The notes: generated by a model not told the origin, from the sequence alone. 64,000 nucleotides of DNA from Bacillus sp. BHET2 (GCF_005938125.1 NZ_VCQN01000006.1:36786-100785), one strand, 5' to 3'. Positions 52,117-61,000 are shown, counted from the first letter of the stretch. Numbers and translations are program-made.

Positions 52117-53049
52117 TCAAATAATTTGTTCCGTAGTTTTAAAGTGGAGTTTAGCGATTTTTGCTAATTCTCCCTTCCCGTGTAACAATATAAATTGGTT
52201 TGCAATCTCAATAGTCTTTTTTGAAGCTCCCTTAGGGAAATTCAGATTATATTTAAAAGATAATTGCTTTAACCGCTTAACAAATTCATCTCTTGCTATA
52301 ATACTGGCTGCTGCAACAGCAATAATCTCTTCAGCTTTTGTTCTTTGATATAATCTTATCTGCTTTCCTCTACTTAATAATGCCTCTTCGATTAGAGTAC
52401 TGTCACCAAATTGATCTGAGAGTGCAGATTGACAATCGACTTTTTCCAGCATGTTTTCAATAGTTCTTGCATGCCCCCAAGCTAAGAGCTTGTTTAAATT
52501 TTTAATTTTTGTATATAGGTCATTATATTTTTCATTTCCTATTGCCACAATAGTATAAGGACATGTACTTTTTATCTTTAATGCCAGCTCCGATATTTGC
52601 TTATCTGATAACTTCTTACTATCCATTACACCTATAGCTCTAAGTATTTCTGATGTTTTTTCATCTACAAATACACCAGCTATAACCAGGGGACCAAAGT
52701 AGTCACCTTTACCAGATTCATCAACACCTATTAATGAACTAGGAATGTCTTTTATTTTTCCTACGGCTTTATTTCTTGAGTTTTTTGACTGAACACTTTT
52801 ATTTCCAGAGATTAAAGTTTCTATCTGATTTAGGAATTCTAAGTCTTTAATTTGGGAAAAATCTATTCTTACACCTTTTTTACTTTCATATATGCGTACT
52901 AGTCCACTTACTTTATCTTTTTTCACAATGAATTGAAGACCATAATTAATTTCTTTAGAATCCTCTACTACAAACCCTAATGGCCCTACTAATTTTTTAA
53001 ATTCTTCAAATAGATCATACTTATTTTTTCCAGATAACAAGTAGTTCAC
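52117..53049 (-). CDS. rnhC: RNase HIII, transposon-borne
   Basis: A 310-aa protein with the N-terminal TBP-like substrate-binding domain (residues about 1-95) and a type 2 RNase H core. Catalytic residues are in GVDESGKGDYFGP (Asp110, Glu111) and VMDSKKLSD (Asp143), with the family signature AAASIIARDEFV. RNase HIII cleaves RNA in RNA/DNA hybrids. The chromosome of bacilli has its own rnhC, so this is an extra copy. It is first in an operon with rnlA and rnlB. The apparent GTG start lacks a strong ribosome binding site, and a promoter lies close upstream. Confidence 0.87.
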   Translation of the reverse strand: MNYLLSGKNKYDLFEEFKKLVGPLGFVVEDSKEINYGLQFIVKKDKVSGLVRIYESKKGVRIDFSQIKDLEFLNQIETLISGNKSVQSKNSRNKAVGKIKDIPSSLIGVDESGKGDYFGPLVIAGVFVDEKTSEILRAIGVMDSKKLSDKQISELALKIKSTCPYTIVAIGNEKYNDLYTKIKNLNKLLAWGHARTIENMLEKVDCQSALSDQFGDSTLIEEALLSRGKQIRLYQRTKAEEIIAVAAASIIARDEFVKRLKQLSFKYNLNFPKGASKKTIEIANQFILLHGKGELAKIAKLHFKTTEQII

Positions 53050-53103
53050 CTAAATTCATTTATTTTTGAAAATAAAGTAGTATATGTAATAATTTGTTAC
53101 TAT

Positions 53104-53109
53104 ATTATA
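53104..53109 (-). promoter_or_regulatory. -10 element of the rnhC-rnlA-rnlB operon
   Basis: TATAAT on the minus strand lies 55 bases upstream of the rnhC start. No good -35 is found at 17 bp. The downstream inverted repeat TAGTAACAAATTATTACATA is a possible operator. Confidence 0.45.
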
Positions 53110-53239
53110 CCATAAATATTACCAAAACGGCTTTAATACCTGTAAATTTCATACATTAATAAGATACCTTATGGGGAAGCCACAAATGACCTATACCTAG
53201 TAGGCTCATCTTCATCTCATACACTTTTCCAAATTGAAT

Positions 53240-53274
53240 AAAAAGAAGCTCTTAGATAAAATCTAAGAGCTTTC
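53240..53274 (-). terminator. Terminator in the right transposon end, facing glmS
   Basis: On the minus strand AAAGCTCTTAGAT and ATCTAAGAGCTTC form a stem, followed by T5. It is placed inside the element just beyond the TnsB sites and would end glmS transcripts now that the native terminator is displaced. It also shields cargo from read-through. Confidence 0.8.
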
Positions 53275-53276
53275 AA

Positions 53277-53344
53277 AAGTACACATCTTTTTTGTAAAGT
53301 ATACACCTTTTTTGTAAAGTATACGTCTTTTTTGTCAGTAAACA
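53277..53344 (-). repeat. Right transposon end with three tandem TnsB-type sites
   Basis: On the minus strand the terminal TGTTTACT is followed by three directly adjacent 20-bp units: GACAAAAAAGACGTATACTT (53317-53336), TACAAAAAAGGTGTATACTT (53297-53316) and TACAAAAAAGATGTGTACTT (53277-53296). Tight packing matches Tn7R, in contrast to the spaced sites of the left end. Confidence 0.9.
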
Positions 53345-53349
53345 AGGAA
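53345..53349. repeat. Target-site duplication, right copy (AGGAA)
   Basis: Identical to 31205-31209; it begins 25 bp downstream of the glmS stop codon. Confidence 0.92.
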
Positions 53350-53369
53350 ATGTTTTAACTATTTAACCC

Positions 53370-55172
53370 TTACTCAACCGTAACCGACTTTGCAAGGTTA
53401 CGCGGTTTATCTACATCACAATCGCGGTGCAGAGCAGCATAGTAAGAAATTAATTGTAACGGGATGACAGAGATAAGAGGTGTTAACAATGGGTTAACCT
53501 CTGGGATGACGAAGCGATCATCTTCGTCTTCTAAGCCTTTCATGGAAATGATACAAGGGTTTGCTCCACGAGCGACAACCTCTTTCACATTTCCTCTGAT
53601 GCCTAGGTTTACTTCTTCCTGTGTTGCAAGTGCAACGATCGGTGTACCATCTTCGATAAGGGCAATTGTACCGTGTTTAAGCTCTCCTCCGGCAAAACCT
53701 TCTGCTTGGATGTAAGAGATTTCTTTCAGCTTCAATGCGCCTTCCAGACCTACAAAGAAGTCCAGTGAACGACCGATGAAGAAACAGTTGCGCGTCGTTG
53801 ATAGATATTCGCGGGCGATATCTTCAAACTCTTCTTTCGTATCACAAAGTGCTTCCATCGCCGTTGCGACGATACCCAGTTCTTGAATAAGATCGAAGCT
53901 CTCGGTGGTTCCACATGCTTGACCTGCAACATGAGCCAAAATCGAAAGTACAGCCAGCTGAGCAGTGTACGCTTTCGTTGAAGCAACAGCGATCTCAGGT
54001 CCGGCATGAAGAAGCAATGTGTAATCCGCTTCACGGGATAGAGTAGATCCTGCTACGTTTGTGATCGTTAATGATTTGTGTCCAAGTTCTTTAATTTGAA
54101 CAAGTACGGCACGACTGTCTGCCGTTTCACCACTTTGAGAAATGAAGATGAACAATGGTTTCTTAGAAAGTAAAGGCATATTGTAGCTAAATTCGCTTGC
54201 TACATGAACTTCAACAGGGATCCCTGCACTCTTCTCGATGAATTGCTTACCAACAAGACCAGCGTGGTAGCTCGTTCCACATGCAATGATGTAGACACGA
54301 TCCGCTTCCTTCATGGCACCGACGATTGGCTCATCGATGTGAAGCTGGTTGCTTTCGTTTTGATAAGCTTGAATGATTTTACGAACCACTAGTGGCTGCT
54401 CGTCGATTTCTTTCAGCATGTAGTGTGGGTATGTTCCTTTTTCGATATCACTGGCATCGATTTCAGCCGTGTAAGGAGCACGTTCCATTACTTCACCGAT
54501 CAAATTTTGGATTTCTACTTTTTCTTTCGTTACGATAACCATTTCTTTATCCATAAGCTCAACATATTGGTCCGTTACTTGAATCATTGCCATCGCATCA
54601 CTTGCTACGACATTGAAGTCTTCGCCAAGGCCAACAAGCAGTGGACTTTTGTTTTTCGCTACATAGATCGTTTCATCGTTTTCAGAATCTAAAAGGGCAA
54701 TGGCATAAGAACCTTTAAGAAGCATTAACGTTTGACGGAAAGCTTCTTCTACCGAGTTTCCTTCTTCTACAATCTTTTCAATAAGCTGAACGATGACTTC
54801 CGTATCCGTATCACTTTTGAACGTTACGTCTGTTAAATATTCACGCTTAAGCTGAGAGTAATTTTCGATTACTCCATTATGAACGATTGTGAAGCGGCCT
54901 GAGTTGCTTTGATGAGGGTGAGCATTCACTTGGCTCGGTACACCGTGGGTAGCCCAGCGAGTGTGACCAATTCCTGTGTTGCTTGATACGCTCACATCCA
55001 CGATTCCACGAAGATCGGCAATACGACCCTTTTCTTTGAACACATGGATGCCTTCATCATTTTGAACGGCAATACCGGCAGAGTCATAGCCTCTATATTC
55101 AAGTTTTTCAAGACCTTTTAACAAAATTTCCTTTGTATCTGAACTTCCAATATATCCAACAATTCCACACAT
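53370..55172 (-). CDS. glmS: Glutamine--fructose-6-phosphate aminotransferase (isomerising)
   Basis: A 600-aa enzyme. ATG 55172 is chosen because it leaves the catalytic Cys at position 2 ([10 protein letters not shown]) and GGGAGG lies upstream. The N-terminal Ntn glutaminase domain has TRWATHG and HNGVIENY; two SIS isomerase domains follow ([18 protein letters not shown]). The C-terminal end [15 protein letters not shown] is the highly conserved glmS tail that TnsD reads in Tn7. It makes glucosamine-6-phosphate, the first step of UDP-GlcNAc synthesis. Expression is controlled by the ribozyme in its leader. The coding sequence is intact despite the downstream transposon. Confidence 0.97.
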   Translation of the reverse strand: MCGIVGYIGSSDTKEILLKGLEKLEYRGYDSAGIAVQNDEGIHVFKEKGRIADLRGIVDVSVSSNTGIGHTRWATHGVPSQVNAHPHQSNSGRFTIVHNGVIENYSQLKREYLTDVTFKSDTDTEVIVQLIEKIVEEGNSVEEAFRQTLMLLKGSYAIALLDSENDETIYVAKNKSPLLVGLGEDFNVVASDAMAMIQVTDQYVELMDKEMVIVTKEKVEIQNLIGEVMERAPYTAEIDASDIEKGTYPHYMLKEIDEQPLVVRKIIQAYQNESNQLHIDEPIVGAMKEADRVYIIACGTSYHAGLVGKQFIEKSAGIPVEVHVASEFSYNMPLLSKKPLFIFISQSGETADSRAVLVQIKELGHKSLTITNVAGSTLSREADYTLLLHAGPEIAVASTKAYTAQLAVLSILAHVAGQACGTTESFDLIQELGIVATAMEALCDTKEEFEDIAREYLSTTRNCFFIGRSLDFFVGLEGALKLKEISYIQAEGFAGGELKHGTIALIEDGTPIVALATQEEVNLGIRGNVKEVVARGANPCIISMKGLEDEDDRFVIPEVNPLLTPLISVIPLQLISYYAALHRDCDVDKPRNLAKSVTVE

Positions 55173-55198
55173 AATTAATATATCCTCCCTGAACATGC

Positions 55199-55236
55199 AA
55201 GGGGGCAAGACTCATTTTGGGGCAGCTTGCCCCCTT
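55199..55236 (-). other. Hairpin between ribozyme and glmS start
   Basis: GGGGGCAAG and CTTGCCCCC pair around a 16-base loop just upstream of the glmS ribosome binding site, without a T run. It may stabilise the cleaved mRNA or affect initiation. Confidence 0.5.
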
Positions 55237-55264
55237 ACCTCTGTTTATCATTAGTATTTACGTT

Positions 55265-55430
55265 AGTCACTCTTTTCTTCCCTTTGTGCATTAAGTTGCC
55301 TTAACGTTTTAAGGATGAAACTTTCGGTTCGGTGACAGTACGAACCGGGAGGCATCCGCCGAATACTCGATAAACCTCCACCTCGTCAACTAGATGATCC
55401 TTTTCGTATCTATCATCTAGTCCTGGCGCT
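55265..55430 (-). ncRNA. glmS ribozyme
   Basis: On the minus strand the cleavage site context AAAGCGCCAGGACTAGATGA is followed by GACGAGGTGGAGGTTTATCGA, CGGCGGATGCCTCCCGG and a late stem near AACGTTAAGG. These match the glmS self-cleaving ribozyme. Cleavage is expected between A 55430 and G 55429, with glucosamine-6-phosphate as cofactor. It lowers glmS mRNA when the product is abundant. Confidence 0.95.
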
Positions 55431-55506
55431 TTATAGGTTAATTCCTCACAATCCACCTTTCCTTCTTGAATCATTTCCATTAAATTTCAAAAACGAAAAC
55501 AAAATC

Positions 55507-55536
55507 ATCATACACCAGCACGTTTCCCTGAGTCAA
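55507..55536 (-). promoter_or_regulatory. Promoter of glmS
   Basis: TTGACT (55536-55531) and TATGAT (55512-55507) on the minus strand are separated by 18 bp, about 70 bases upstream of the ribozyme cleavage site. Confidence 0.65.
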
Positions 55537-55939
55537 TAAAAATCTGACTTCATCAATAAGTTGTTATCACATTGTCATGTTCCCGACACAGAATGGTGAT
55601 AAACCATGGATTCATTTTTGTTTCTAAAAAAACTGTTATTTTTCGACTCCATTTGGTGAATGGCAAGGGTACATACTCACCCAATCGAGCTGAAAGAGTT
55701 CTTTTAGGTCTAATGCCCCTACGATCGATCACAATCTTGATTTATGAGCCTCATTTCGATTTTATGAGCCTTTTGTCGAAAAACAATAGTTCATGCCAAT
55801 CGAACCCTAGCTGTAATCAGAGTCATTCCCGCTCTCTAACCATGACAACAATCAAGTGAAAAGAGCCTCTTCAAAAAAAACCCTCCTAATTAAATATGCA
55901 CAAGGGGTACGTATTGACCCCTTATGCACTAAAAATCAA
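55537..55939. other. glmM-glmS intergenic region
   Basis: A hairpin ATGCATAAGGGGT-type stem pairs with ACCCCTTGTGCAT at 55896-55930, right after glmM, and may act as a partial terminator. The rest holds no gene I can support. Confidence 0.45.
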
Positions 55940-57289
55940 CTATTCGTTCAGACCCATTTCCTGATCAACGACTTGTACAATTTCATTTACATATCGCTCA
56001 CAAAGCTCTTCTGTAGGCGCTTCTGCCATAACACGAACTAATGGCTCCGTACCTGAAGGACGAACAAGTATGCGACCATTTCCGTTCATTTCTTCTTCAA
56101 CCTTTTGAATTACATGTTTAACAGTTTCGTTATCCGTTACGTGGTGTTTGTCAGTCACTCGTACGTTCACAAGCTTCTGTGGGAATTTCTGCATTTCTCC
56201 CGCCAGTTCAGATAAAGATTTACCTGTCACCTTCATAATGTTAGCAAGTTGGATACCCGTTAACAATCCGTCACCGGTTGTATTGTACTCTAGGAAGATA
56301 ATGTGGCCGGATTGCTCTCCTCCGAGAGTGTAGCCGTGTTTCTTCATTTCTTCTACTACGTAACGATCTCCGACAGCCGTCTGGATACTTTGGATACCGT
56401 TCTCTTCTAGTCCTTTATGGAAGCCAAGGTTACTCATGACAGTAGACACGACTGTCGACTGTTTTAATTGACCCTGTGACTTTAGGTACTTACCACAGAT
56501 GTACATGATCTGGTCACCATCGACGATTTCTCCGTGCTCATCAATAGCAATGATCCGATCTCCGTCTCCATCAAAGGCAAGTCCCAGGTCTGCTCCCTTT
56601 TCCTTCACCATTTCAGCAAGCGCTTCTGGGTGGGTAGATCCAACGTCTTCATTGATGTTTAATCCGTTTGGTGACGCCCCCATTGTGGAAATGTCTGCAT
56701 CGAGATCAGCAAACAGATGAGTCGCAAGAGCTGATGTAGCACCGTGTGCACAATCTAACGCAATATGTAAACCATCGAAATCTTCGTCAACTGATTGTTT
56801 TAAATACTGCAGATACTTTTGACCGCCTTCGAAATAGTCACTTACTTGACCTAAATCGGCACCTATTGGACGAGGTAATCCGTCAACAGATTGGTCCAAT
56901 AGATCTTCAATTTCATGTTCCTGGGCATCTGATAATTTAAAGCCATCCGGTCCGAAGAATTTAATACCATTATCTCCAACCGGATTATGGGAAGCGGAGA
57001 TCATGACCCCTGCCTGGGCTCCCAACGCCTTTGTTAAATAAGCCACACCTGGAGTTGAAATAACCCCTAAGCGCATCACTTCAGCACCAATTGATAGAAG
57101 CCCCGCTACTAGCGCGCCTTCAAGCATATGGCCGGAAATTCGAGTATCTCGTCCAATCAATATTTTGGGACGCGTAGCATCCTTTGTCAGAACATAACCA
57201 CCGAATCGTCCAAGCTTAAATGCTAATTCCGGTGTTAATTCTGTATTCGCTACACCTCTTACTCCATCAGTTCCAAAATACTTACCCAT
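55940..57289 (-). CDS. glmM: Phosphoglucosamine mutase
   Basis: A 449-aa enzyme starting [15 protein letters not shown] 57289 fits the family start and GGAGAG lies upstream. The phosphoserine loop is [16 protein letters not shown] (Ser near 100), the metal-binding loop is AFDGDGDRI near 240, the sugar-binding loop is GGEQSGHI near 325, and the phosphate-binding loop is [13 protein letters not shown] near 410. It converts glucosamine-6-phosphate to glucosamine-1-phosphate for cell-wall precursors. It is third in the cdaA-cdaR-glmM-glmS cluster; in other bacteria GlmM also binds and inhibits CdaA. Confidence 0.97.
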   Translation of the reverse strand: MGKYFGTDGVRGVANTELTPELAFKLGRFGGYVLTKDATRPKILIGRDTRISGHMLEGALVAGLLSIGAEVMRLGVISTPGVAYLTKALGAQAGVMISASHNPVGDNGIKFFGPDGFKLSDAQEHEIEDLLDQSVDGLPRPIGADLGQVSDYFEGGQKYLQYLKQSVDEDFDGLHIALDCAHGATSALATHLFADLDADISTMGASPNGLNINEDVGSTHPEALAEMVKEKGADLGLAFDGDGDRIIAIDEHGEIVDGDQIMYICGKYLKSQGQLKQSTVVSTVMSNLGFHKGLEENGIQSIQTAVGDRYVVEEMKKHGYTLGGEQSGHIIFLEYNTTGDGLLTGIQLANIMKVTGKSLSELAGEMQKFPQKLVNVRVTDKHHVTDNETVKHVIQKVEEEMNGNGRILVRPSGTEPLVRVMAEAPTEELCERYVNEIVQVVDQEMGLNE

Positions 57290-57313
57290 CGTCATTCTCT
57301 CCTTTTTCAGCTC

Positions 57314-58555
57314 TTATGCTGATGTGTTCTTTTCTTTAATTTCTATTTTTACGGTTTTGTGAGACAAGGTCCATTCTATATTGTCAGGACCATCTGCATC
57401 TATTTCCACCTCATGTTCACCAGGCTCAAGCCCTGAAAGGTCGAGTGCCAACGAGAAGTCTTCTTTCGTCACTTTATTCACTTCTTCGTTCTGACCTTTC
57501 ATTGCTACATCGACTACACCGCCTTCAGGTGTCACGATGGTATATTCATAATCGTCAGCGAGTCCCTCAGGGGTAACTTCAAGTCCTGATAAGTTCTTCT
57601 CTTCGGTTGTACTCACATCAACCTTGACCTTCACTGCCTCAGGAGCCACTTTATTTAAACCTTCTTGAAGGGAAAGGGGTACAGTAATAGTCGAATCCTT
57701 CTTTATTTTAGAGAGATCGACTTCTGCCAGCAATTCCTCCACTTTGTCCAATACATCCTGTCTGCCAAATATCGTTGCCTCTTTTGGTTCTACTGAAATC
57801 GACTCCAAGGTCGTTCCTTTTGGCAGGCTGCCCTTTTGTTTAATCGTGACAGGTACACTTTTACTCGGGTTTACAACCGAAACAGTCACATCCACCATTT
57901 CAGGGTCGATTTTCACATCCAACTTATTGTATTCCCGGTCGAGCACCTGTACGCGGGCTTCCCTAGTCACATTCTCATTGATTTCTTCTTCTAGATCCAA
58001 CGTAGCTATTACATATGCAACCCGGTCAACTTCATCTTTTGAGCCAGTGACTTTCACTGTTTGCGGATCAACCGCAAGACCTTCGGCTTCATATCCATTC
58101 GAAAGAATACTATCATTAAATTTTGGTTCAATCGTAAATTCTTCTGTGACTTTTTCCCGGACCGATATATTGACGAAATCGGGATCAAGTTTCACTTCCA
58201 ATTTATCAGAAATATTTTGAGTCAGAATTTCAACCTGATGTTCACCTATCCCGATATCATTTAAATCCACATACACTTGAAAATCCTTCAATGTCTTGGC
58301 TTGTTGCACGATGGCTTTCGACCCTTCTACGGTCACATTCACCGTATCTGGCAAGCCTGACACTTCCAAATTCTCACTATCATAGAACACTTCAAGCGGA
58401 ACATCCTGGATCGTTTCAATCGCATTTTGCGAGTTACCGTTACTATTGTTGGCCGTTTTCTGTATGTCATCAAAGTTAACCGAGAGATAAAGAATAAACG
58501 CTAACAAAAGTCCAACAATACGCATGAACCATCGACTTTCCATGAATTTATCCAT
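57314..58555 (-). CDS. cdaR: CdaA regulatory protein with YbbR repeats
   Basis: About 413 aa from ATG 58555, which overlaps the cdaA stop by eight bases (ATGGATAA) and follows AGGGGG. One N-terminal membrane helix (FMRIVGLLLAFILYLSVNF) anchors four extracytoplasmic YbbR domains, recognisable by repeats such as DVPLEVFYDSENLEVSGLPDTV, YEAEGLAVDPQTVKVTGS, GTTLESISVEPKEATIFG and YEYTIVTPEGGVVDVAMKG. CdaR modulates the diadenylate cyclase CdaA. Overlap and order match B. subtilis. Confidence 0.94.
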   Translation of the reverse strand: MDKFMESRWFMRIVGLLLAFILYLSVNFDDIQKTANNSNGNSQNAIETIQDVPLEVFYDSENLEVSGLPDTVNVTVEGSKAIVQQAKTLKDFQVYVDLNDIGIGEHQVEILTQNISDKLEVKLDPDFVNISVREKVTEEFTIEPKFNDSILSNGYEAEGLAVDPQTVKVTGSKDEVDRVAYVIATLDLEEEINENVTREARVQVLDREYNKLDVKIDPEMVDVTVSVVNPSKSVPVTIKQKGSLPKGTTLESISVEPKEATIFGRQDVLDKVEELLAEVDLSKIKKDSTITVPLSLQEGLNKVAPEAVKVKVDVSTTEEKNLSGLEVTPEGLADDYEYTIVTPEGGVVDVAMKGQNEEVNKVTKEDFSLALDLSGLEPGEHEVEIDADGPDNIEWTLSHKTVKIEIKEKNTSA

Positions 58556-59384
58556 TTTCTTTCTTCCCCCTAAAGCTCCATTTCGTTGAGGAAGCATTCG
58601 TCTTATCGCCAATGAGCTCTAAGGTCATAATTTCTCTGAAGCGCTCCAGAGAGAGGTCGCGATGTAACTCTCCATTTTTCGTAATGGAGATAGCTCCCGT
58701 TTCTTCAGATACAACGATCGTGATACTATCTGTTACTTCACTCACACCAAGCGCCGCTCTATGCCTTGTTCCCAGTTCCTTTGAAATAAAAGGGCTTTCT
58801 GACAAAGGAAGGTAGCAGGCTGCAGCAGCAATTTGGTTCTTCTGGATAATCACCGCTCCATCATGAAGAGGTGTATTTGGGATGAATATATTAATGAGCA
58901 ATTGAGACGTGATTTTCGCATTGAGTGGGATACCTGTTTCGATATAATCACTCATACCCGTTTCTCTCTCAAGTGTAAGAAGAGCCCCGATCCGACGTTT
59001 TGCCATATAGCTAACGGCTTTTGTCATGGATTCAATCATTTGTTCCTGCTCTTCTTCTTCCTGTAGGCCGGTCCTTGAGAACAGACGCCCCCTGCCGAGC
59101 TGTTCAAGGGCTCTGCGGAGTTCTGGTTGGAAGATGATGATAATTGCAAGGAATCCCCAAGTCAGGGCTTGTTCCATCATCCAGCCCAACGTATCGAGTC
59201 CAAAGATGCTACTAAGGCCCCTCACAATGATGATGACAAAAATACCTTTTAATAATTGTACTGCTTTCGTTCCTTTTATCAGCATGATCAGTTTATAGAT
59301 TACAAACCATACCACGAGTATATCTACTATATCTGAGACATAATCCAGCGCGGAGTAATCCGAAAAAATATCGATAAACGGCAT
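58548..59384 (-). CDS. cdaA: Diadenylate cyclase CdaA
   Basis: A 278-aa protein with three N-terminal membrane helices and a cytosolic DAC domain. Catalytic motifs are LHDGAVII (DGA) near residue 175 and GTRHRAALGVSE (RHR) near 208. It makes c-di-AMP from two ATP, a second messenger essential for potassium and wall homeostasis in bacilli. GGAGGATGTAAT precedes the ATG. It is the first gene of the cdaA-cdaR-glmM-glmS cluster, separated from the sigW operon by a terminator at 59544-59577. Confidence 0.96.
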   Translation of the reverse strand: MPFIDIFSDYSALDYVSDIVDILVVWFVIYKLIMLIKGTKAVQLLKGIFVIIIVRGLSSIFGLDTLGWMMEQALTWGFLAIIIIFQPELRRALEQLGRGRLFSRTGLQEEEEQEQMIESMTKAVSYMAKRRIGALLTLERETGMSDYIETGIPLNAKITSQLLINIFIPNTPLHDGAVIIQKNQIAAAACYLPLSESPFISKELGTRHRAALGVSEVTDSITIVVSEETGAISITKNGELHRDLSLERFREIMTLELIGDKTNASSTKWSFRGKKENG

Positions 59385-59543
59385 ATTACATCCTCCAATA
59401 GCTTAATCGAAAGCGTAAGCCGCCATGTGTGGCTTCTCCATTTTCGTAACGATCTAATTATAGCACATTTTATCACGTTCAAATGAAAGACACCCACGGC
59501 CACATGATTTTTTCTTTTCTATTCATGAACTCACGTTTTTGCA

Positions 59544-59577
59544 TAAAAAAACTGACACGAAAATCAAAAGTGTCAGC
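59544..59577 (-). terminator. Terminator of the sigW-rsiW operon
   Basis: On the minus strand CTGACAC and GTGTCAG form a stem followed by seven T. It is directly followed (on the plus strand) by a copy of the AGGGACGGACC motif at 59583-59593. Confidence 0.75.
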
Positions 59578-59619
59578 CCTTTAGGGACGGACCTTCTGTT
59601 CCATCCCCTCTATTTTATC

Positions 59620-60258
59620 TTACTTTTCTTCAAGTTGCGAATTTCCCCAGTCCAACGTGTCTTTAGCCCCTTTTTTTATCTGGTACCAAAGCCACTCAAA
59701 CGCTTCATCGATTTCATGGATTTCTCCTGTCACACTACCTGCAGAAGCCAAATACTGCTTTCCGTTTATGATCGTGACATTCCCAGTCACTTTTCCTTCT
59801 ATTTTCACATCGCCGTTCCGGACTACCAGATCCCCATTCACGACTTCACCTTCCGGAACGAACACCGTATGATCCTTTACGACTAATTTCGCATTTTTCG
59901 TAAAGGAGAAATCCTGATCATCATTCCAGGAAGTAAGAAAGCTTCCAGTCATAAAGAATAAAAATAATGCAGCTGCCGTCAGTAACGGGTGATGGCGGAA
60001 CCATCTTTGGACTCCAACTTTCTTCTTCTCTTTTGGTAATCTCGACATGACTTTATCCGTAAAGTCTGTTGAAGCGCTAATATGAGAAGTGCTCTGTACA
60101 AAAGCTATCGCTTTTTTCAGCTCATGGAAGTGATGCTGACATTCGCTGCACTCCTGCAGATGATGTTTCAGCACTTCTTCGGTTTCTCTATTTAAATCTC
60201 CATCTAAATAATCGTGCATAAACTCGATGATTTCTTCAGGACAAGGCTTAATGTTCAC
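59620..60258 (-). CDS. rsiW: Anti-sigma-W factor RsiW
   Basis: A 212-aa protein. The zinc-binding anti-sigma domain has HHLQECSECQHHF (HxxxCxxC near residues 31-37). One membrane helix, LTAAALFLFFMTGSFLTSW, is near residue 93. The extracytoplasmic part contains VVNGDLVVRNGDVKIEGKVTGNVTI, a bactofilin-like repeat. RsiW sequesters SigW until regulated intramembrane proteolysis degrades it on envelope stress. The start codon is GTG with GAGGG close upstream. It lies 9 bp after sigW, in one operon. Confidence 0.93.
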   Translation of the reverse strand: MNIKPCPEEIIEFMHDYLDGDLNRETEEVLKHHLQECSECQHHFHELKKAIAFVQSTSHISASTDFTDKVMSRLPKEKKKVGVQRWFRHHPLLTAAALFLFFMTGSFLTSWNDDQDFSFTKNAKLVVKDHTVFVPEGEVVNGDLVVRNGDVKIEGKVTGNVTIINGKQYLASAGSVTGEIHEIDEAFEWLWYQIKKGAKDTLDWGNSQLEEK

Positions 60259-60267
60259 TCACCCTCT

Positions 60268-60831
60268 CTACAGTGATCGTAATTGTTTTCTGAGAGCTTC
60301 CCGCCCTCTATGTACTCGAGTTTTGACCGTTCCCAAAGGTAAGTCCAATATTTCGCTGATTTCTTGAAGAGGGAGCTCTTCAATGTATTTTAAAACAATG
60401 ACCGATCGATATTTCTCCGGTAGCTTTGAAATTTCTATTTGAATGGTTTCCTGCAGCTCCATATTCTCAACTTCATCTTCCGGGAGTTGAACATCAGCAG
60501 CCACTTGTGAATACATGGTTAAGCCTTCTGTCCCGGCAACCTCTGCATCTAGAAAATAATCCGGCTTCTTCTTCCGAATTCTGTCGATACAAAGATTCGT
60601 TGCTATTCGAAATAGCCACGTCGAAAACTTCCGCTTCTGGTTAAATGTTTCAATATTCACAAATGCCCTGATGAATGCCTCTTGGGCAATATCCTCTGCC
60701 TCATGGCGATTCCCGAGCATCCTATAGCAAATCTGAAACACTTTATCCTTATAAAGCTCGACTAATTCTGCAAAGGCATTCTGATCACCTTTCAACACTT
60801 GTTTTATCCGTTTGTTCACTAATGCTTCCAT
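60268..60831 (-). CDS. sigW: ECF sigma factor SigW
   Basis: A 187-aa ECF sigma factor. Region 2 includes CYRMLGNRHEAEDIAQEAFIRAF and KFSTWLFRIATNLCIDRIRKKKP; region 4 is LPEKYRSVIVLKYIEELPLQEISEILDLPLGTVKTRVHRGREALRK. It directs transcription of the antibiotic and detergent stress regulon in bacilli. GGAGGTTGTGAA precedes the ATG. A SigW-type promoter lies just upstream, showing autoregulation. Neighbours rsiW and cdaA are in the same order as in B. subtilis. Confidence 0.96.
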   Translation of the reverse strand: MEALVNKRIKQVLKGDQNAFAELVELYKDKVFQICYRMLGNRHEAEDIAQEAFIRAFVNIETFNQKRKFSTWLFRIATNLCIDRIRKKKPDYFLDAEVAGTEGLTMYSQVAADVQLPEDEVENMELQETIQIEISKLPEKYRSVIVLKYIEELPLQEISEILDLPLGTVKTRVHRGREALRKQLRSL

Positions 60832-60863
60832 TTCACAACCTCCGCTCTATGCGGCTATATTTA

Positions 60864-60892
60864 TATACGCAGAACCCTATCAAAAGGTTTCA
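60864..60892 (-). promoter_or_regulatory. SigW autoregulatory promoter
   Basis: TGAAAC (60892-60887) and CGTATA (60869-60864) on the minus strand are 17 bp apart, matching the SigW consensus (TGAAAC, CGTA). Confidence 0.9.
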
Positions 60893-61000
60893 ATTTTTTT
60901 TATATTATTATCCTAACAAATTTTCAAGGGTGTGTGTTTACATTTATTAGAAAAGGGGTATTAATGGACTAATTATTTCTTTTTGCGGGAGGATCTCGAA

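Larger units (their letters stand above)
31210..53344. mobile_element. Complete Tn7-like transposon inserted at attTn7 downstream of glmS
   Basis: The 22,135-bp element has terminal inverted repeats TGTTCACTTACAAAAAAG (left) and TGTTTACTGACAAAAAAG (right, minus strand), matching at 16 of 18 positions. It is flanked by a 5-bp duplication AGGAA, as Tn7 generates. The right end is 25 bp beyond the glmS stop codon, the site chosen by TnsD in Tn7. It encodes tnsABC, two TnsD/TniQ proteins and an XRE regulator. Its cargo is a PIN-like nuclease, NUDIX, M1 peptidase, ECF sigma operon, unknown proteins and an RNase HIII-RnlA-RnlB operon. Decayed genes inside show older insertions. Intact tns genes and ends suggest it may still be mobile. 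Confidence 0.93.

Noticed and set aside
55572..55859. 95-codon plus-strand frame between glmM and glmS
   Set aside because: It has no ribosome binding site and unlikely composition; it lies in the intergenic region of the opposite-strand operon.
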